From positions 1-64,000 of the forward strand of contig JBAQUQ010000374.1 in assembly GCA_049297615.1 (NCBI GenBank): DNA of 64,000 nucleotides. The letters run 5' to 3'. The stretch's first letter is position 1; each line of letters begins with the position of its first letter. The stretch is from JAEMQF01 sp049297615. Lineage in GTDB: Bacteria > Pseudomonadota > Gammaproteobacteria > Burkholderiales > Burkholderiaceae_C. Of the stretch, positions 17,255 through 26,209 are shown piece by piece. The notes beneath the pieces were generated by a model. The model saw only the letters and a program-made list of their open reading frames with translations. It was not told where the DNA came from and searched no databases. The position numbers were made by a program, and so were the translations under genes.

Positions 17255-18868
17255 TCAGTCAGTGGGGGCAGGCACGGACCAGCGTTTCCCGATCGCGCCC
17301 GAAGCGTCAACGCTTTCCAGGTGGATGCCGAATCCCCATAAGCGCGCGACGTGCTTGAGCACTTCCTGTCCGCTGTCGGTCAGTGGGCGCTGGTTGTGTT
17401 GCGTGTGCCGCAGTGTCAGCGACCGGTCACCGCGCAGATTCACGCTCCAAACCTGGATATTGGGTTCGCGGTTGCCCAAGTCGTACTGACGGCTCAGGCT
17501 TTCTCGAACCTGGCGGTAGCCGGCATCGTCATGAATCGCCGCAACTTCGAGATCCTTCTCCGTCTCGTCGTCGACGATCGAGAATAGGCGGAACTCGCGC
17601 ATCAACTGGGGAGAGAGGTACTGCCCGATGAAACTTTCGTCCTTGAAGTTGCGCATCGCGTGGTCCATCGTCTCCAGCCAATCTCGACCTGCCATTTCCG
17701 GGAACCACGCACGATCTTCCGGCGTGGGGTCCTGGCAAATGCGTTTGATATCGCTGTACATCGCAAATCCCAGCGCATAGGGATTGATGCCGGTGTATGC
17801 ACGGTGGCCAACTGGCGGCTGGAACACGACATTGGTATGCGACGTGAGCCATTCAATCATCACACCGTCGGACAGATGTCCGTCGTCGTACATCGTGTTA
17901 AGCAGGTGGTGGTGCCAAAATGTTGCCCACCCTTCGTTCATCACCTGCGTTTGGCGTTGTGGGTAGAAGTACTGCGCGACTTTGCGCACGATACGCACGA
18001 CCTCGCGTTGCCATGGTTCCAATAGAGGCGCGTTCTTTTCTATGAAATAGAGCAGATTTTCCTGGGGTTCCTCGGGAAAGCGGCGAGCCTGCAACTCTTC
18101 AGTTGCCTTCTCGGTTCGCCGTGGCAACGTACGCCAAAGGTCATTGACCTGCTGTTGAGCGTATTCGGCGCGGTCTTTGCTCCGGGCTTGTTCCTGGGCC
18201 AAGCTGAGCTTGCTCGGTCGACGATAGCGGTCGACGCCGTTGTTCATCAGCGCATGGCAACTGTCCAGCAACGCCTCGACTGCCTCCAGGCCGTGTCGTT
18301 CCTCGCAGTGGGTGACGTAATTTCGTGCGTACACCAAGTAGTCGATGATCGACGACGCGTCCGTCCACATACGGAACAGGTAGTTTCCCTTGAAGAAACT
18401 GTTGTGCCCGTAGGCCGCATGAGCAATCACCAAGGCCTGCATGGCCAGGGTGTTCTCCTCCATTAAATAGCTGATGCACGGATTGGAGTTGATGACGATT
18501 TCATACGCCAATCCCATATGGCCGCGGCGATAGTTCTTTTCCGTCGCAATGAACTCCTTGCCGAAGCTCCAGTGCCTGTAATTCACAGGCATCCCCACTG
18601 AAGCATAGGCGTCCATCATTTGCTCGGCGGTAATGATCTCCAACTGGTTCGGATAGGTATCGAGCCCGTAGCGAAGCGCAGTCTGGCGGATAACCTGGTG
18701 ATACTGCTCTATCAGGTCGAAAGTCCAGTCGCTGGGTGCTGGCAAGGTTTGCGATGCCCGTGCCGGGTGACTGATTTCGCTGGCTCGCGCGGGTCGAGTC
18801 GGCGCGTTCGCCGAAGTGGCTGAAAGCGAGTCGCCGGCAGCACCCGAACCGAGCGTATTGCGGATCAT
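17255..18868 (-). CDS. SpoVR family protein (YcgB homologue)
   Basis: A 537-aa SpoVR-family protein, homologous to Bacillus SpoVR and E. coli YcgB. The biochemical activity is unknown. The first ~40 residues are Ser/Ala-rich and variable. The conserved core starts at WTFDLIEQYH and includes YPNQLEIITAEQMMDAY, NEGWATFWHH and VGHRAYTGINPYALGFAMY. The ATG overlaps the yeaH stop by four bases (ATGA). As in enterobacteria and Pseudomonas it is co-transcribed with yeaH and prkA, suggesting one stress or starvation response unit. Confidence 0.93.
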   Translation of the reverse strand: MIRNTLGSGAAGDSLSATSANAPTRPARASEISHPARASQTLPAPSDWTFDLIEQYHQVIRQTALRYGLDTYPNQLEIITAEQMMDAYASVGMPVNYRHWSFGKEFIATEKNYRRGHMGLAYEIVINSNPCISYLMEENTLAMQALVIAHAAYGHNSFFKGNYLFRMWTDASSIIDYLVYARNYVTHCEERHGLEAVEALLDSCHALMNNGVDRYRRPSKLSLAQEQARSKDRAEYAQQQVNDLWRTLPRRTEKATEELQARRFPEEPQENLLYFIEKNAPLLEPWQREVVRIVRKVAQYFYPQRQTQVMNEGWATFWHHHLLNTMYDDGHLSDGVMIEWLTSHTNVVFQPPVGHRAYTGINPYALGFAMYSDIKRICQDPTPEDRAWFPEMAGRDWLETMDHAMRNFKDESFIGQYLSPQLMREFRLFSIVDDETEKDLEVAAIHDDAGYRQVRESLSRQYDLGNREPNIQVWSVNLRGDRSLTLRHTQHNQRPLTDSGQEVLKHVARLWGFGIHLESVDASGAIGKRWSVPAPTD

Positions 18869-20139
18869 GCGGGCGTGCCCTCTTTCTTGAACAGCTCTCG
18901 AAAGACAGGGTAAATTTGCGAAGCTTCAGTTACCTTGCGCATCGCAAAGACCTTCGTCTGATGGGCGAGTTGCGCATATTCTTCCCACAGGTTCTGCTCT
19001 TCCGCAGCCACTTGCACATATGCAAAGTAGCGGCACAGAGGCAAGATTCTTTCGGCAAGCAGCTGGCGGCATCTGCCACTGTCGTGATGCCAATTGTCGC
19101 CGTCACTGGCCTGGGCGCCGTAGATGTTCCACTCGCTGGTCGGATAGCGCGCTCGCGCGATTTCCTCCATCAGCACCAACGCGCTTGAAACGACCGTGCC
19201 GCCAGTTTCAGTGGCATGAAAAAAGTTTTGTTCGTCGACTTCCTGTGCCTGCGTATGGTGGCGGATGAAAACGATTTCAATCTTCTCGTAGTGGCGCGTG
19301 AGGAATAAATACAGAAGGATGAAGAATCGCTTTGACAGTTCCTTGCGTGCCTCGTCCATCGAGCCCGACACATCCATCAAGCAAAACATCACTGCCTTGG
19401 ATGTCGGCACAGGAACGCGAACCCGGCTGCGGTAGCGCAGGTCGATCGGGTCGAGATACGGGATGCGTGCCAGGCGGGCTCGAAGTGCCTCGATCTCCCG
19501 TTCGATTCTCAGCAACTCGCGCGAATGTGGATTGGGTTCAGGATGGCGCTTCAGAAGCGCGTAGTGCTCTTCCAGCTGATGCAACTTGCGGCGAGATTCT
19601 GAGCCGATCGCAATGCGCCGGCCGATTGCCCCGCGCATTGAGCGAACGACATGCAGATTGTTCGGCGTTCCGTCGCTGCTGTAACCGGCACGGTGCGTCT
19701 TGAATTCAGGGGTATCGGCGAGCGTCGTTCGCGCAAGATTGGGCAACGCCAGATCGTCGAAAAAAACCTGCATAAACTCTTCTTTGCTGAGGTGGAAGAC
19801 GAAATCGTCGTCGCCTTCACCACTGTCGCTGGCCTTGCCACTGCCGCCTGAGCCTCCGCCACCCTTCGGGCGCTCGATTCGGTCGCCACGAACGTAGTCC
19901 TGATTGCCGGGATGAACAGTGTCACGTCGCCCGCCCGGGCCATGACCGAACACAGGCTCGCTGATGTCGCGTTTGGGGATATGGATGTCCTCGCCCTGCG
20001 CCATGTCGCGTATGCCGCGGCCATCGACCGCGCGCTTGACAGCCTCGCGGATTTGCTCTTTGTGGCGCCGCAAGAACCGCTCGCGATTGCCGATCGATTT
20101 GTTCTTACCGGCGAGGCGTCGATCGATGATTTGCTGCAA
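18865..20139 (-). CDS. yeaH: YeaH/YhbH family (DUF444) VWA-domain protein
   Basis: A 424-aa protein of the YeaH/YhbH family. The N-terminal IDRRLAGKNKSIGNRERFLR is highly conserved. A Gly-rich acidic linker follows at about residues 92-110. The C-terminal half is a von Willebrand A-like domain with the metal-site motif LMDVSGSMDEARK. The best start is a TTG at 20139, because the conserved region begins within a few residues and no ATG is available. It lies 27 bases after prkA and overlaps spoVR. In E. coli the neighbour kinase YeaG forms a functional pair with YeaH. Confidence 0.93.
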   Translation of the reverse strand: MQQIIDRRLAGKNKSIGNRERFLRRHKEQIREAVKRAVDGRGIRDMAQGEDIHIPKRDISEPVFGHGPGGRRDTVHPGNQDYVRGDRIERPKGGGGSGGSGKASDSGEGDDDFVFHLSKEEFMQVFFDDLALPNLARTTLADTPEFKTHRAGYSSDGTPNNLHVVRSMRGAIGRRIAIGSESRRKLHQLEEHYALLKRHPEPNPHSRELLRIEREIEALRARLARIPYLDPIDLRYRSRVRVPVPTSKAVMFCLMDVSGSMDEARKELSKRFFILLYLFLTRHYEKIEIVFIRHHTQAQEVDEQNFFHATETGGTVVSSALVLMEEIARARYPTSEWNIYGAQASDGDNWHHDSGRCRQLLAERILPLCRYFAYVQVAAEEQNLWEEYAQLAHQTKVFAMRKVTEASQIYPVFRELFKKEGTPA

Positions 20140-20166
20140 GGCGCTTATCCCGATGGAACCAGTGAA

Positions 20167-22089
20167 TCACGAACTCTTGCGCACCCGCAAGTACCACTCG
20201 CAAAGCAATCGGACCTGCTTGGACGTGTAGCCCTTGGCCACCATGCGCGTCACGAAGTCCTCGTGCTTTTTGACCTCGTCGGCGCTGGCCTTTGCATTGA
20301 AACTGACCACGGGAAGTAATTCTTCGGTGTTGGAGAACATCTTCTTCTCAATAACCGTACGCAGCTTCTCGTAGCTCGTCCAGGCCGGGTTCTGACCTGC
20401 GTTGGCCGCGCGGGCTCGCAGCACGAAATTGACGATCTCGTTGCGAAAGTCCTTCGGATTGGAAATACCGGCGGGTTTCTCGATTTTCTCGAGTTCGGCA
20501 TTCAGCGACGCGCGATCGAATACTTCACCGGTGTCGGTATCGCGGTACTCGTGGTCCTGGATCCAGTAGTCGGCGTACGTCACGTAGCGGTCAAAGATGT
20601 TTTGACCGTACTCGCTGTAGCTCTCGAGATAGGCGGTCTGAATCTCTTTGCCGATGAATTCGGCATACCGAACCGAGAGGTGTTCCTTGATGAAAGCCAG
20701 GTATTTCTGTTCCGTTTCGGGTGCGAACTGTTCACGCTCGATCTGTTGCTCGAGCACGTACATCAAGTGCACCGGATTGGCGGCAATCTCTGTGCTGTCG
20801 AAATTAAACACCTTGGAAATGATCTTGAACGCGAAGCGCGTTGAGACGCCGCTCATGCCCTCGTCGACGCCGGCGTAGTCGCGGTACTCCTGAAAACTCT
20901 TCGCGCGCGGGTCCGTATCCTTGAGATTCTCGCCGTCGTAGACGAGCATCTTGGAGTACAGACTCGAATTTTCGGGCTCCTTCAATCGTGTCAGGATGGC
21001 AAACTGGGACATCATCTTCAAGGTGCCCGGTGCGCAGGTTGCCTTGAACAACGACGAGCCACGTAGCAGTTTTTCGTAGATCTTGATTTCTTCGCTGACG
21101 CGCAGGCAATAGGGAACCTTGACGATGTAGATCCGGTCCAGAAAAGCTTCATTGTTCTTGTTGTTGCGGAACGCCTTCCACTCACTCTCGTTGGAGTGCG
21201 CGAGGACAATACCGTCGAAGGGAATCGCACCGAATCCTTCTGTGCCCTTGAAGTTGCCTTCCTGCGTGGCCGTCAACAACGGATGGAGCACTTTGATGGG
21301 CGCCTTGAACATCTCGACGAACTCGAGCAGGCCTTGATTGGCCAGGCACAGGCCACCGGAGAAACTGTACGCGTCAGGGTCGTCTTGGGCAAAGGTTTCG
21401 AGTTTACGAATGTCGACCTTGCCCACCAGCGACGAGATGTCCTGATTGTTCTCGTCACCCGGTTCCGTCTTCGCGATTCCGACCTGTTTAAGGACCGACG
21501 GGTAGCGACGCACGACCTTGAATTTGCGGACGTCGCCGCCGAACTCCTCGAGACGCTTTACGGCCCAAGGTGACAATATCCGGTGCAGATAGCGACGGGG
21601 AATGCCGTATTCCTTCTCGAGGATCTGACCGTCTTCAGTCGGATCGAACAGGCCGAGCGGAGACTCGTTTACCGGCGAGCCCTTGATCGAATAGAAGGGA
21701 ACCTCTTGCATCAATGCCTTGAGTCGCTCGGCGATCGATGATTTGCCGCCGCCCACCGGCCCCAGCAAGTAGAGGATCTGTTTCTTCTCTTCCAATCCCT
21801 GTGCCGCGTGACGGAAATAACTGACCACCTGTTCGATGGCGTCTTCCATGCCGTAGAACTCGGCGAAAGCAGGATAGATCTTGATGAGCTTGTTGGCGAA
21901 CAGTCGCGACAGCCGCGGGTCCGAGCGGGTGTCTACTTGTTGCGGTTCGCCGATCGCCTTGAGCATGCGCTCTGCGGCTGTCGCGTAGGCAACGGGGTTG
22001 CGTTTGCATTCGGCGAGGTAGTCTTCGAGCGTCAACTCCTCTTCTCGGGTGCGCTCGAATCTCGCTGCGAAGTTGCTGATGACATCCAT
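20167..22089 (-). CDS. prkA: PrkA family serine protein kinase
   Basis: PrkA/YeaG, 640 aa. The N-terminal AAA+-like module carries the P-loop LLGPVGGGKSSIAER, and the C-terminal half holds the PrkA kinase domain. The family has been reported as a Ser kinase (and ATPase/protease in Bacillus) acting in sporulation or nutrient stress. The ATG at 22089 with an upstream AGGAGAG is a strong start. It is the first gene of prkA-yeaH-spoVR. A possible sigma-54 promoter at 22310-22325 and a palindrome at 22152-22182 lie upstream. Confidence 0.94.
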   Translation of the reverse strand: MDVISNFAARFERTREEELTLEDYLAECKRNPVAYATAAERMLKAIGEPQQVDTRSDPRLSRLFANKLIKIYPAFAEFYGMEDAIEQVVSYFRHAAQGLEEKKQILYLLGPVGGGKSSIAERLKALMQEVPFYSIKGSPVNESPLGLFDPTEDGQILEKEYGIPRRYLHRILSPWAVKRLEEFGGDVRKFKVVRRYPSVLKQVGIAKTEPGDENNQDISSLVGKVDIRKLETFAQDDPDAYSFSGGLCLANQGLLEFVEMFKAPIKVLHPLLTATQEGNFKGTEGFGAIPFDGIVLAHSNESEWKAFRNNKNNEAFLDRIYIVKVPYCLRVSEEIKIYEKLLRGSSLFKATCAPGTLKMMSQFAILTRLKEPENSSLYSKMLVYDGENLKDTDPRAKSFQEYRDYAGVDEGMSGVSTRFAFKIISKVFNFDSTEIAANPVHLMYVLEQQIEREQFAPETEQKYLAFIKEHLSVRYAEFIGKEIQTAYLESYSEYGQNIFDRYVTYADYWIQDHEYRDTDTGEVFDRASLNAELEKIEKPAGISNPKDFRNEIVNFVLRARAANAGQNPAWTSYEKLRTVIEKKMFSNTEELLPVVSFNAKASADEVKKHEDFVTRMVAKGYTSKQVRLLCEWYLRVRKSS

Positions 22090-22151
22090 GTTGCTCTCCT
22101 AGAGATCGAAATTGCGACGCCACGTGGCACGGGACGTGTTGTGAGGGAAGT

Positions 22152-22182
22152 TCTGATGGCGTCCCGATCGGGCGCCATCAGA
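22152..22182. repeat. Long palindrome in prkA leader
   Basis: Arms TCTGATGGCG and CGCCATCAGA (10 bp, perfect) flank CCCGATCGGG, which is itself palindromic, with a single extra T. The whole could fold into a very stable hairpin in the prkA 5' leader, 63 bases before the ATG, or bind a dimeric regulator. No T-run follows on either strand. Confidence 0.7.
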
Positions 22183-22309
22183 GCTTTCCTTGGCAACTCA
22201 GCAAGGCAGCGGGATCGACTCTGGACCGTTTTCGGATTGCCAAACCGCCGAGTTATGCAACAAACGCCCCGCACTTCGACTACCGGCCCGCAAGCTCTAC
22301 CCGATTTTC

Positions 22310-22325
22310 AGCATAGAACGTGCCC
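22310..22325 (-). promoter_or_regulatory. Candidate sigma-54 promoter for prkA-yeaH-spoVR
   Basis: Read on the minus strand, GGGCACGTTCTATGCT fits the consensus TGGCAC-N5-TTGCW with correct spacing, the GG at -24 and GC at -12. Two positions differ (first T to G, first T of TTGC to A). It would give a leader of about 210 bases. E. coli yeaGH is known to be sigma-54/NtrC dependent, which makes the match more credible, but it was found by eye. Confidence 0.45.
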
Positions 22326-22500
22326 AGGTCGAACTCGGTTGAAGCGCCAATGGCGATAGAACCCACATTTATGCGCAAAGTTCAACGAGTCAACCGCCTC
22401 GTGGCGGGCGAGTTGTAGCCCAGTTAATGGGCTAGCTCCGTACTGCGAGGGTACGCCTCATCGCCCATCGACGCATTCGGGGAGCTCTTGCTCAACGGGT

Positions 22501-23409
22501 TCAGGCAGGGGGAAGCCCCAATTTTTCGAGCAGGCCGTTGAGTTCAAGCAATGAACTGAACTGAATGGCAACTTCGCCCTGTTCGCCGTGACGAGTCTTT
22601 TTCTTCAAGCGAATTTCAACACTCGCCATGAGCATGTCTGAGAGCGTGTGTTCGATTCGCTGAAGATCTCGCGGTTTGTCCCGTTGGACACGCAACAACG
22701 GAGTTTGGCGGCCTTTGACAAGACCGCTGCGCGCAACCAGCTGTTCTGTTTCCCTGACGCTAAGGCCCTTGGCCACGACTTGTCCGGCGCTCAGGATCTG
22801 TTGTGCACCTTCCAGTGGCAAAAGCGCACGCGCATGGCCCATTTCAATTTCGCCCCTGAGCAGCAGTTGCTGCACAGGTTCGGCGAGATTCAAGAGGCGC
22901 AACAAATTGCTGGCAGCACTTCTCGAACGTCCGACAGCTTGCGCAGCTTGCTCATGAGTCAAGCCGAATTCGGTGGTCAGGCGCTTGAGGCCCTGTGCTT
23001 CTTCAAGCGGATTGAGGTCCTCACGCTGAATGTTCTCGATCAGCGACATCACCGCCGCCGCTTCATCGGGAACTTGTTTGATCAGGACAGGGACATCGTC
23101 CAATCCGGCGATCTTGGCGGCCCGCGCACGACGTTCGCCAGCGATGATTTCATAACGATCGTGCGCGACGAGACGCACAAGAATTGGCTGCATGATGCCT
23201 TGCGCCTCGATGCTGCGCGCAAGCTCTTGAAGGGAAGCCTCGTCCATTCGCGTGCGCGGCTGGTATTTGCCGGGCTGTAGTTGGGCGAGTTTGAGGTGGC
23301 GCGAGGTGCCTGAGAGCTTGTCGTCGAGCGTCGTTTCAGTGCCACCGGCGCGGGGTCCGAGCAGCGCTTCGAGCCCGAGCCCGAGGCCCTTGGGTTTCTT
23401 TGTCACCAT
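22501..23409 (-). CDS. parB: Chromosome partitioning protein ParB
   Basis: ParB/Spo0J, 302 aa, a CTP-dependent clamp that loads at parS and spreads. The N-terminal KPKGLGLGLEALLG is the ParA-stimulating tail. The core contains QPGKYQPRTRM, IIAGERRARAAKIAG and ENIQREDLNPLEEAQG, followed by a helix-turn-helix (LTHEQAAQAVGRSRS) and a C-terminal dimerisation segment. The ATG at 23409 is chosen; the longer frame to 23586 lacks conservation. parA lies 1.9 kb away with a GNAT gene and the divergent argC between them. Confidence 0.95.
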   Translation of the reverse strand: MVTKKPKGLGLGLEALLGPRAGGTETTLDDKLSGTSRHLKLAQLQPGKYQPRTRMDEASLQELARSIEAQGIMQPILVRLVAHDRYEIIAGERRARAAKIAGLDDVPVLIKQVPDEAAAVMSLIENIQREDLNPLEEAQGLKRLTTEFGLTHEQAAQAVGRSRSAASNLLRLLNLAEPVQQLLLRGEIEMGHARALLPLEGAQQILSAGQVVAKGLSVRETEQLVARSGLVKGRQTPLLRVQRDKPRDLQRIEHTLSDMLMASVEIRLKKKTRHGEQGEVAIQFSSLLELNGLLEKLGLPPA

Positions 23410-23546
23410 GCGGGAATTGTCGGCGATGTAATGTCCGGGTTCCGCGCCAGGTCTCGCGGTTCGAGGAAGGGCGCAGTGCGCGCGACGGGCTGGCGACGGT
23501 TTTGCTCGACAATCAGAGTCGTTGGCAGGCTGCCGGAGGATCTGCA

Positions 23547-24488
23547 ATGAAACACAAGGTGTTTGTCGATGGTCAAGAGGGCACAACTGGCTTGCGCATC
23601 CACGAATATCTGGCGCGCCGCGATGACATCGAGCTGCTTCGAATCGATGCGGAAAAGCGCAAGGACGCTGCCAGGCGCGCCGAGTTGCTCAACGCTGCTG
23701 ACGTGGCGTTTCTGTGCCTACCGGATGGTGCCGCACGCGAGGCGGTGATCTTGTTGCGCAACCCCAAGACCTGTCTGATCGATGCCAGCACAGCGCATCG
23801 CACCGACCCGCAGTGGGTGTTCGGCTTGCCCGAACTCGCCCCCGGACAGCGCGAGAAAATTCGTGCTTCCAAGCGCATCGCCAATCCGGGCTGCCATGCA
23901 TTGAGCTTCATTCTGTTGCTTCGCCCTTTGGTAGATGCCGGGCTGGTCGGTGCTGACCAAGCGATCTCGGCGACTTCTATTTCCGGCTATTCCGGCGGCG
24001 GCAGGAAGATGATCGACCAGTACCAAGGCGGTAACGTCTCCGGGCTTGACTCACCGCGACCGTATTCATTGAGACTCGCGCACAAACATTTGCCGGAAAT
24101 GGTGACGCACACTGGCCTGCGCCGTGCACCCATCTTCATGCCCATCGTCGCGAATTACTACAAGGGATTGGCGGTCAGTGTGCCGTTGGAACTGTCGCAG
24201 CTTGGGGCCAGAGTGACCGGCGAGCTTGTGCACAAGACCTATGAGGAGCGTTACCGGCGCGAGCCGTTCATATCGCTGCAAGCCATGTTCGGCGATGCGC
24301 ATCCGGCGCCGGAGTATTTCGACGTGCAGGGCAGCAACGATACGAATCGAGTCGACATTTTCGTATTTGCCAATGAAACCCAGGCGTTGCTGATTGCGCG
24401 CCTGGACAACTTGGGAAAGGGCGCAAGTGGCACGGCTGTTCAAGCAATGAATGTGCACCTTGGAGTGGACGAGTCGCTGGGGCTTTAG
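23547..24488 (+). CDS. argC: N-acetyl-gamma-glutamyl-phosphate reductase, type 2
   Basis: An arginine biosynthesis enzyme that reduces N-acetylglutamyl-5-phosphate to the semialdehyde with NADPH. The 313-aa length and the start KHKVFVDGQEGTTGLRIHEY mark the short type-2 ArgC. The catalytic Cys is Cys116 in ANPGCHALS, and the GYSGGGRKMI segment is present. A strong ribosome site (GGAGGA) lies seven bases before the ATG at 23547. It diverges from parB across a 137-base gap and converges with the GNAT gene; no other arg gene is visible. Confidence 0.94.
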   Translation: MKHKVFVDGQEGTTGLRIHEYLARRDDIELLRIDAEKRKDAARRAELLNAADVAFLCLPDGAAREAVILLRNPKTCLIDASTAHRTDPQWVFGLPELAPGQREKIRASKRIANPGCHALSFILLLRPLVDAGLVGADQAISATSISGYSGGGRKMIDQYQGGNVSGLDSPRPYSLRLAHKHLPEMVTHTGLRRAPIFMPIVANYYKGLAVSVPLELSQLGARVTGELVHKTYEERYRREPFISLQAMFGDAHPAPEYFDVQGSNDTNRVDIFVFANETQALLIARLDNLGKGASGTAVQAMNVHLGVDESLGL

Positions 24489-24521
24489 CGCTGCCTGGGC
24501 GTTGCACAAGCGCGGGACGGA

Positions 24522-25322
24522 TCAAGCGGCCGGAGGGTCGCGGCTGCGGTAGTGGTAGCTGTAGCCGTCGATGAAACCGAGGCGAAGATAGACGGAGCGT
24601 GCGGCAGCGTTGTCCGACTCCACCTGCAAGTAAGCATGGGTGGCGCCCCTCTGTCGGGCCATGAGCAGCAAGTGCTGGCAGAGCAATCGTGCCAGGCCTC
24701 GGCCGCGCGCCTTCGGCGCGGTAAAGATGTCGAACAGGCCCACCAAGTCGCCCTCCAGCGCGAACTGGCCGCAGGCGACCACTTCGTTGTGCTCGCGCAG
24801 CTCGAAGGCCGTGAACGGTACCGGCGCGTAGATGAGTCGCTCCGCGTGGGCTTGGCGCTGTGAAGGCGACGATCCGCGCAAAGCGCCTACTTTCTGGGCA
24901 AAGACATCGAGTTCGATTTCCCCTATGCTGCACTGGGCGTCAAGGACAGTGCGCTCGACCGTGTTGAGGTTGCGCAGGACCATGACCCGCGTGTCGTCGA
25001 GCCGCAGCAAACCTTGCGCGGCGAGTTGGGCATCGAGTGTGCAGGGCAGCGTGAAGGGCGTGATGCGCACGATGAGCGGAAGACCTGCGGCGGCGAATAT
25101 TTCGACGCATTGCGCCAGCCGTTGCTGCACCGGCTGACGGCCCAGCGCCACCGCATTTATGCATCGTGCACGCTTGGCCTTGCTGTGGGAAAAGCGCAGC
25201 AGCCAGCCATCGAACCAGCGCTGTTGGGGCGGCGCGCTCGCGTTCAAGCCGGCGTCTTCGATACGAGCGAGCAGGTCGGGGTCGAATTCGGCGTTCAAGC
25301 CGACGAGTTCAGCGGGCAGCAA
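24522..25322 (-). CDS. GNAT family N-acetyltransferase
   Basis: A 266-aa protein whose C-terminal half is a GNAT fold: the acetyl-CoA loop is in APKARGRGLARLLCQHLL and the late motif is NAAARSVYLRLGFIDGYSYHYR. The N-terminal half (PQQRWFDGWLLRFSHSKAKR) resembles the degenerate first domain of tandem-GNAT proteins. The acceptor is unknown. The start is unclear: TTG at 25322 overlaps the end of parA by 14 bases, and no ATG lies near. It appears to be transcribed with parA and to lie between parA and parB. Confidence 0.8.
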   Translation of the reverse strand: MLPAELVGLNAEFDPDLLARIEDAGLNASAPPQQRWFDGWLLRFSHSKAKRARCINAVALGRQPVQQRLAQCVEIFAAAGLPLIVRITPFTLPCTLDAQLAAQGLLRLDDTRVMVLRNLNTVERTVLDAQCSIGEIELDVFAQKVGALRGSSPSQRQAHAERLIYAPVPFTAFELREHNEVVACGQFALEGDLVGLFDIFTAPKARGRGLARLLCQHLLLMARQRGATHAYLQVESDNAAARSVYLRLGFIDGYSYHYRSRDPPAA

Positions 25323-26079
25323 TTCGAGTCACCATTTCCTGAGCAAAGTCGAGGAACGATTGGGCGCCTTTCGAGGCAGGATCGAAAACAACGCCGGGCA
25401 ATCCGTAACTCGGAGCTTCCGCCAGCCGGACATTGCGCGGAATGACGGTGTCAAAGACCTTTTCGCCGAAGTGCTGTTTGAGTTGGTCGCTGACCTGCTG
25501 CTGCAACGTGATTCTCGGATCAAACATGACACGTAACAGACCAATAAGCTGAAGTTGCGGATTCAGATTGGCATGGACCTGTTTGATGGTATTGACCAAG
25601 TCCGACAAGCCTTCGAGCGCGAAATATTCACACTGCATTGGCACGACAACGCCGTGGGCGCTGCAAAGGCCGTTAAGCGTCAAGAGGTTGAGCGATGGCG
25701 GGCAGTCAATAAGGATGAAGTCGTATTCGCCAGCCACCATCGCCAACGCTTGCTTCAGGCGCCTGTCGCGTCGGTCGAGCGCAACGAGCTCCACCTCGGC
25801 GCCCGCGAGTTCGCGATTGGCACCCACCACGTCATAGCCGACGACGGCACTGCGCTGCCGGACTTCGGCCACCGACGCGTTTTCCAAGAGCACGTCGTAA
25901 ACGCTGAGTTCCAGCGCCCGCTTGTCGACACCTGAACCCATCGTTGCGTTGCCTTGAGGGTCGAGGTCGACGACCAGGACGCGCTTCCCAAGCTTCGCCA
26001 AACCAGCGGCTAGGTTGACCGTCGTTGTCGTCTTGCCTACCCCTCCCTTCTGGTTGGCGACGCAGAATATTCGAGTCAT
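25309..26079 (-). CDS. parA: Chromosome partitioning ATPase ParA
   Basis: ParA/Soj, 256 aa, a Walker-type ATPase that forms DNA-bound gradients and moves ParB-parS complexes. It starts at MTRIFCVANQKGGVGKTTTT with the deviant Walker A box; the Walker B-like FILIDCPPSLNLLTLN and DLDPQGNATMG are present. ATG at 26079 is used rather than an upstream TTG/GTG extension. It follows mnmG and rsmG, the standard betaproteobacterial order. Confidence 0.96.
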   Translation of the reverse strand: MTRIFCVANQKGGVGKTTTTVNLAAGLAKLGKRVLVVDLDPQGNATMGSGVDKRALELSVYDVLLENASVAEVRQRSAVVGYDVVGANRELAGAEVELVALDRRDRRLKQALAMVAGEYDFILIDCPPSLNLLTLNGLCSAHGVVVPMQCEYFALEGLSDLVNTIKQVHANLNPQLQLIGLLRVMFDPRITLQQQVSDQLKQHFGEKVFDTVIPRNVRLAEAPSYGLPGVVFDPASKGAQSFLDFAQEMVTRIAAR

Positions 26080-26209
26080 AAACGATGGATGGGCGGACTT
26101 AGACACTGCCCTGACGGGGCCGCGTGGTCAACTGCCGTTGTTTGCTCAGTTGGTCCGGCCACTGAGCTTCGGCGAGTTAGCGCAAGAGACGAAATTCGGG
26201 AAGCTGCCC

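Larger units (their letters stand above)
22090..22500. other. Intergenic region, prkA leader and parB 3' flank
   Basis: A 411-base stretch with no supported gene. It contains the prkA ribosome site, a 31-base palindrome (22152-22182), a candidate sigma-54 promoter reading toward prkA (22310-22325), and a small 7-bp hairpin (22416-22434, arms TAGCCCA/TGGGCTA) close to the end of parB. The last has no T-run, so it is a poor terminator candidate. Short frames here show no family features. Confidence 0.6.

Noticed and set aside
22416..22434. Hairpin TAGCCCA/TGGGCTA as parB terminator
   Set aside because: No T-run on the minus strand after the stem; only seven base pairs.
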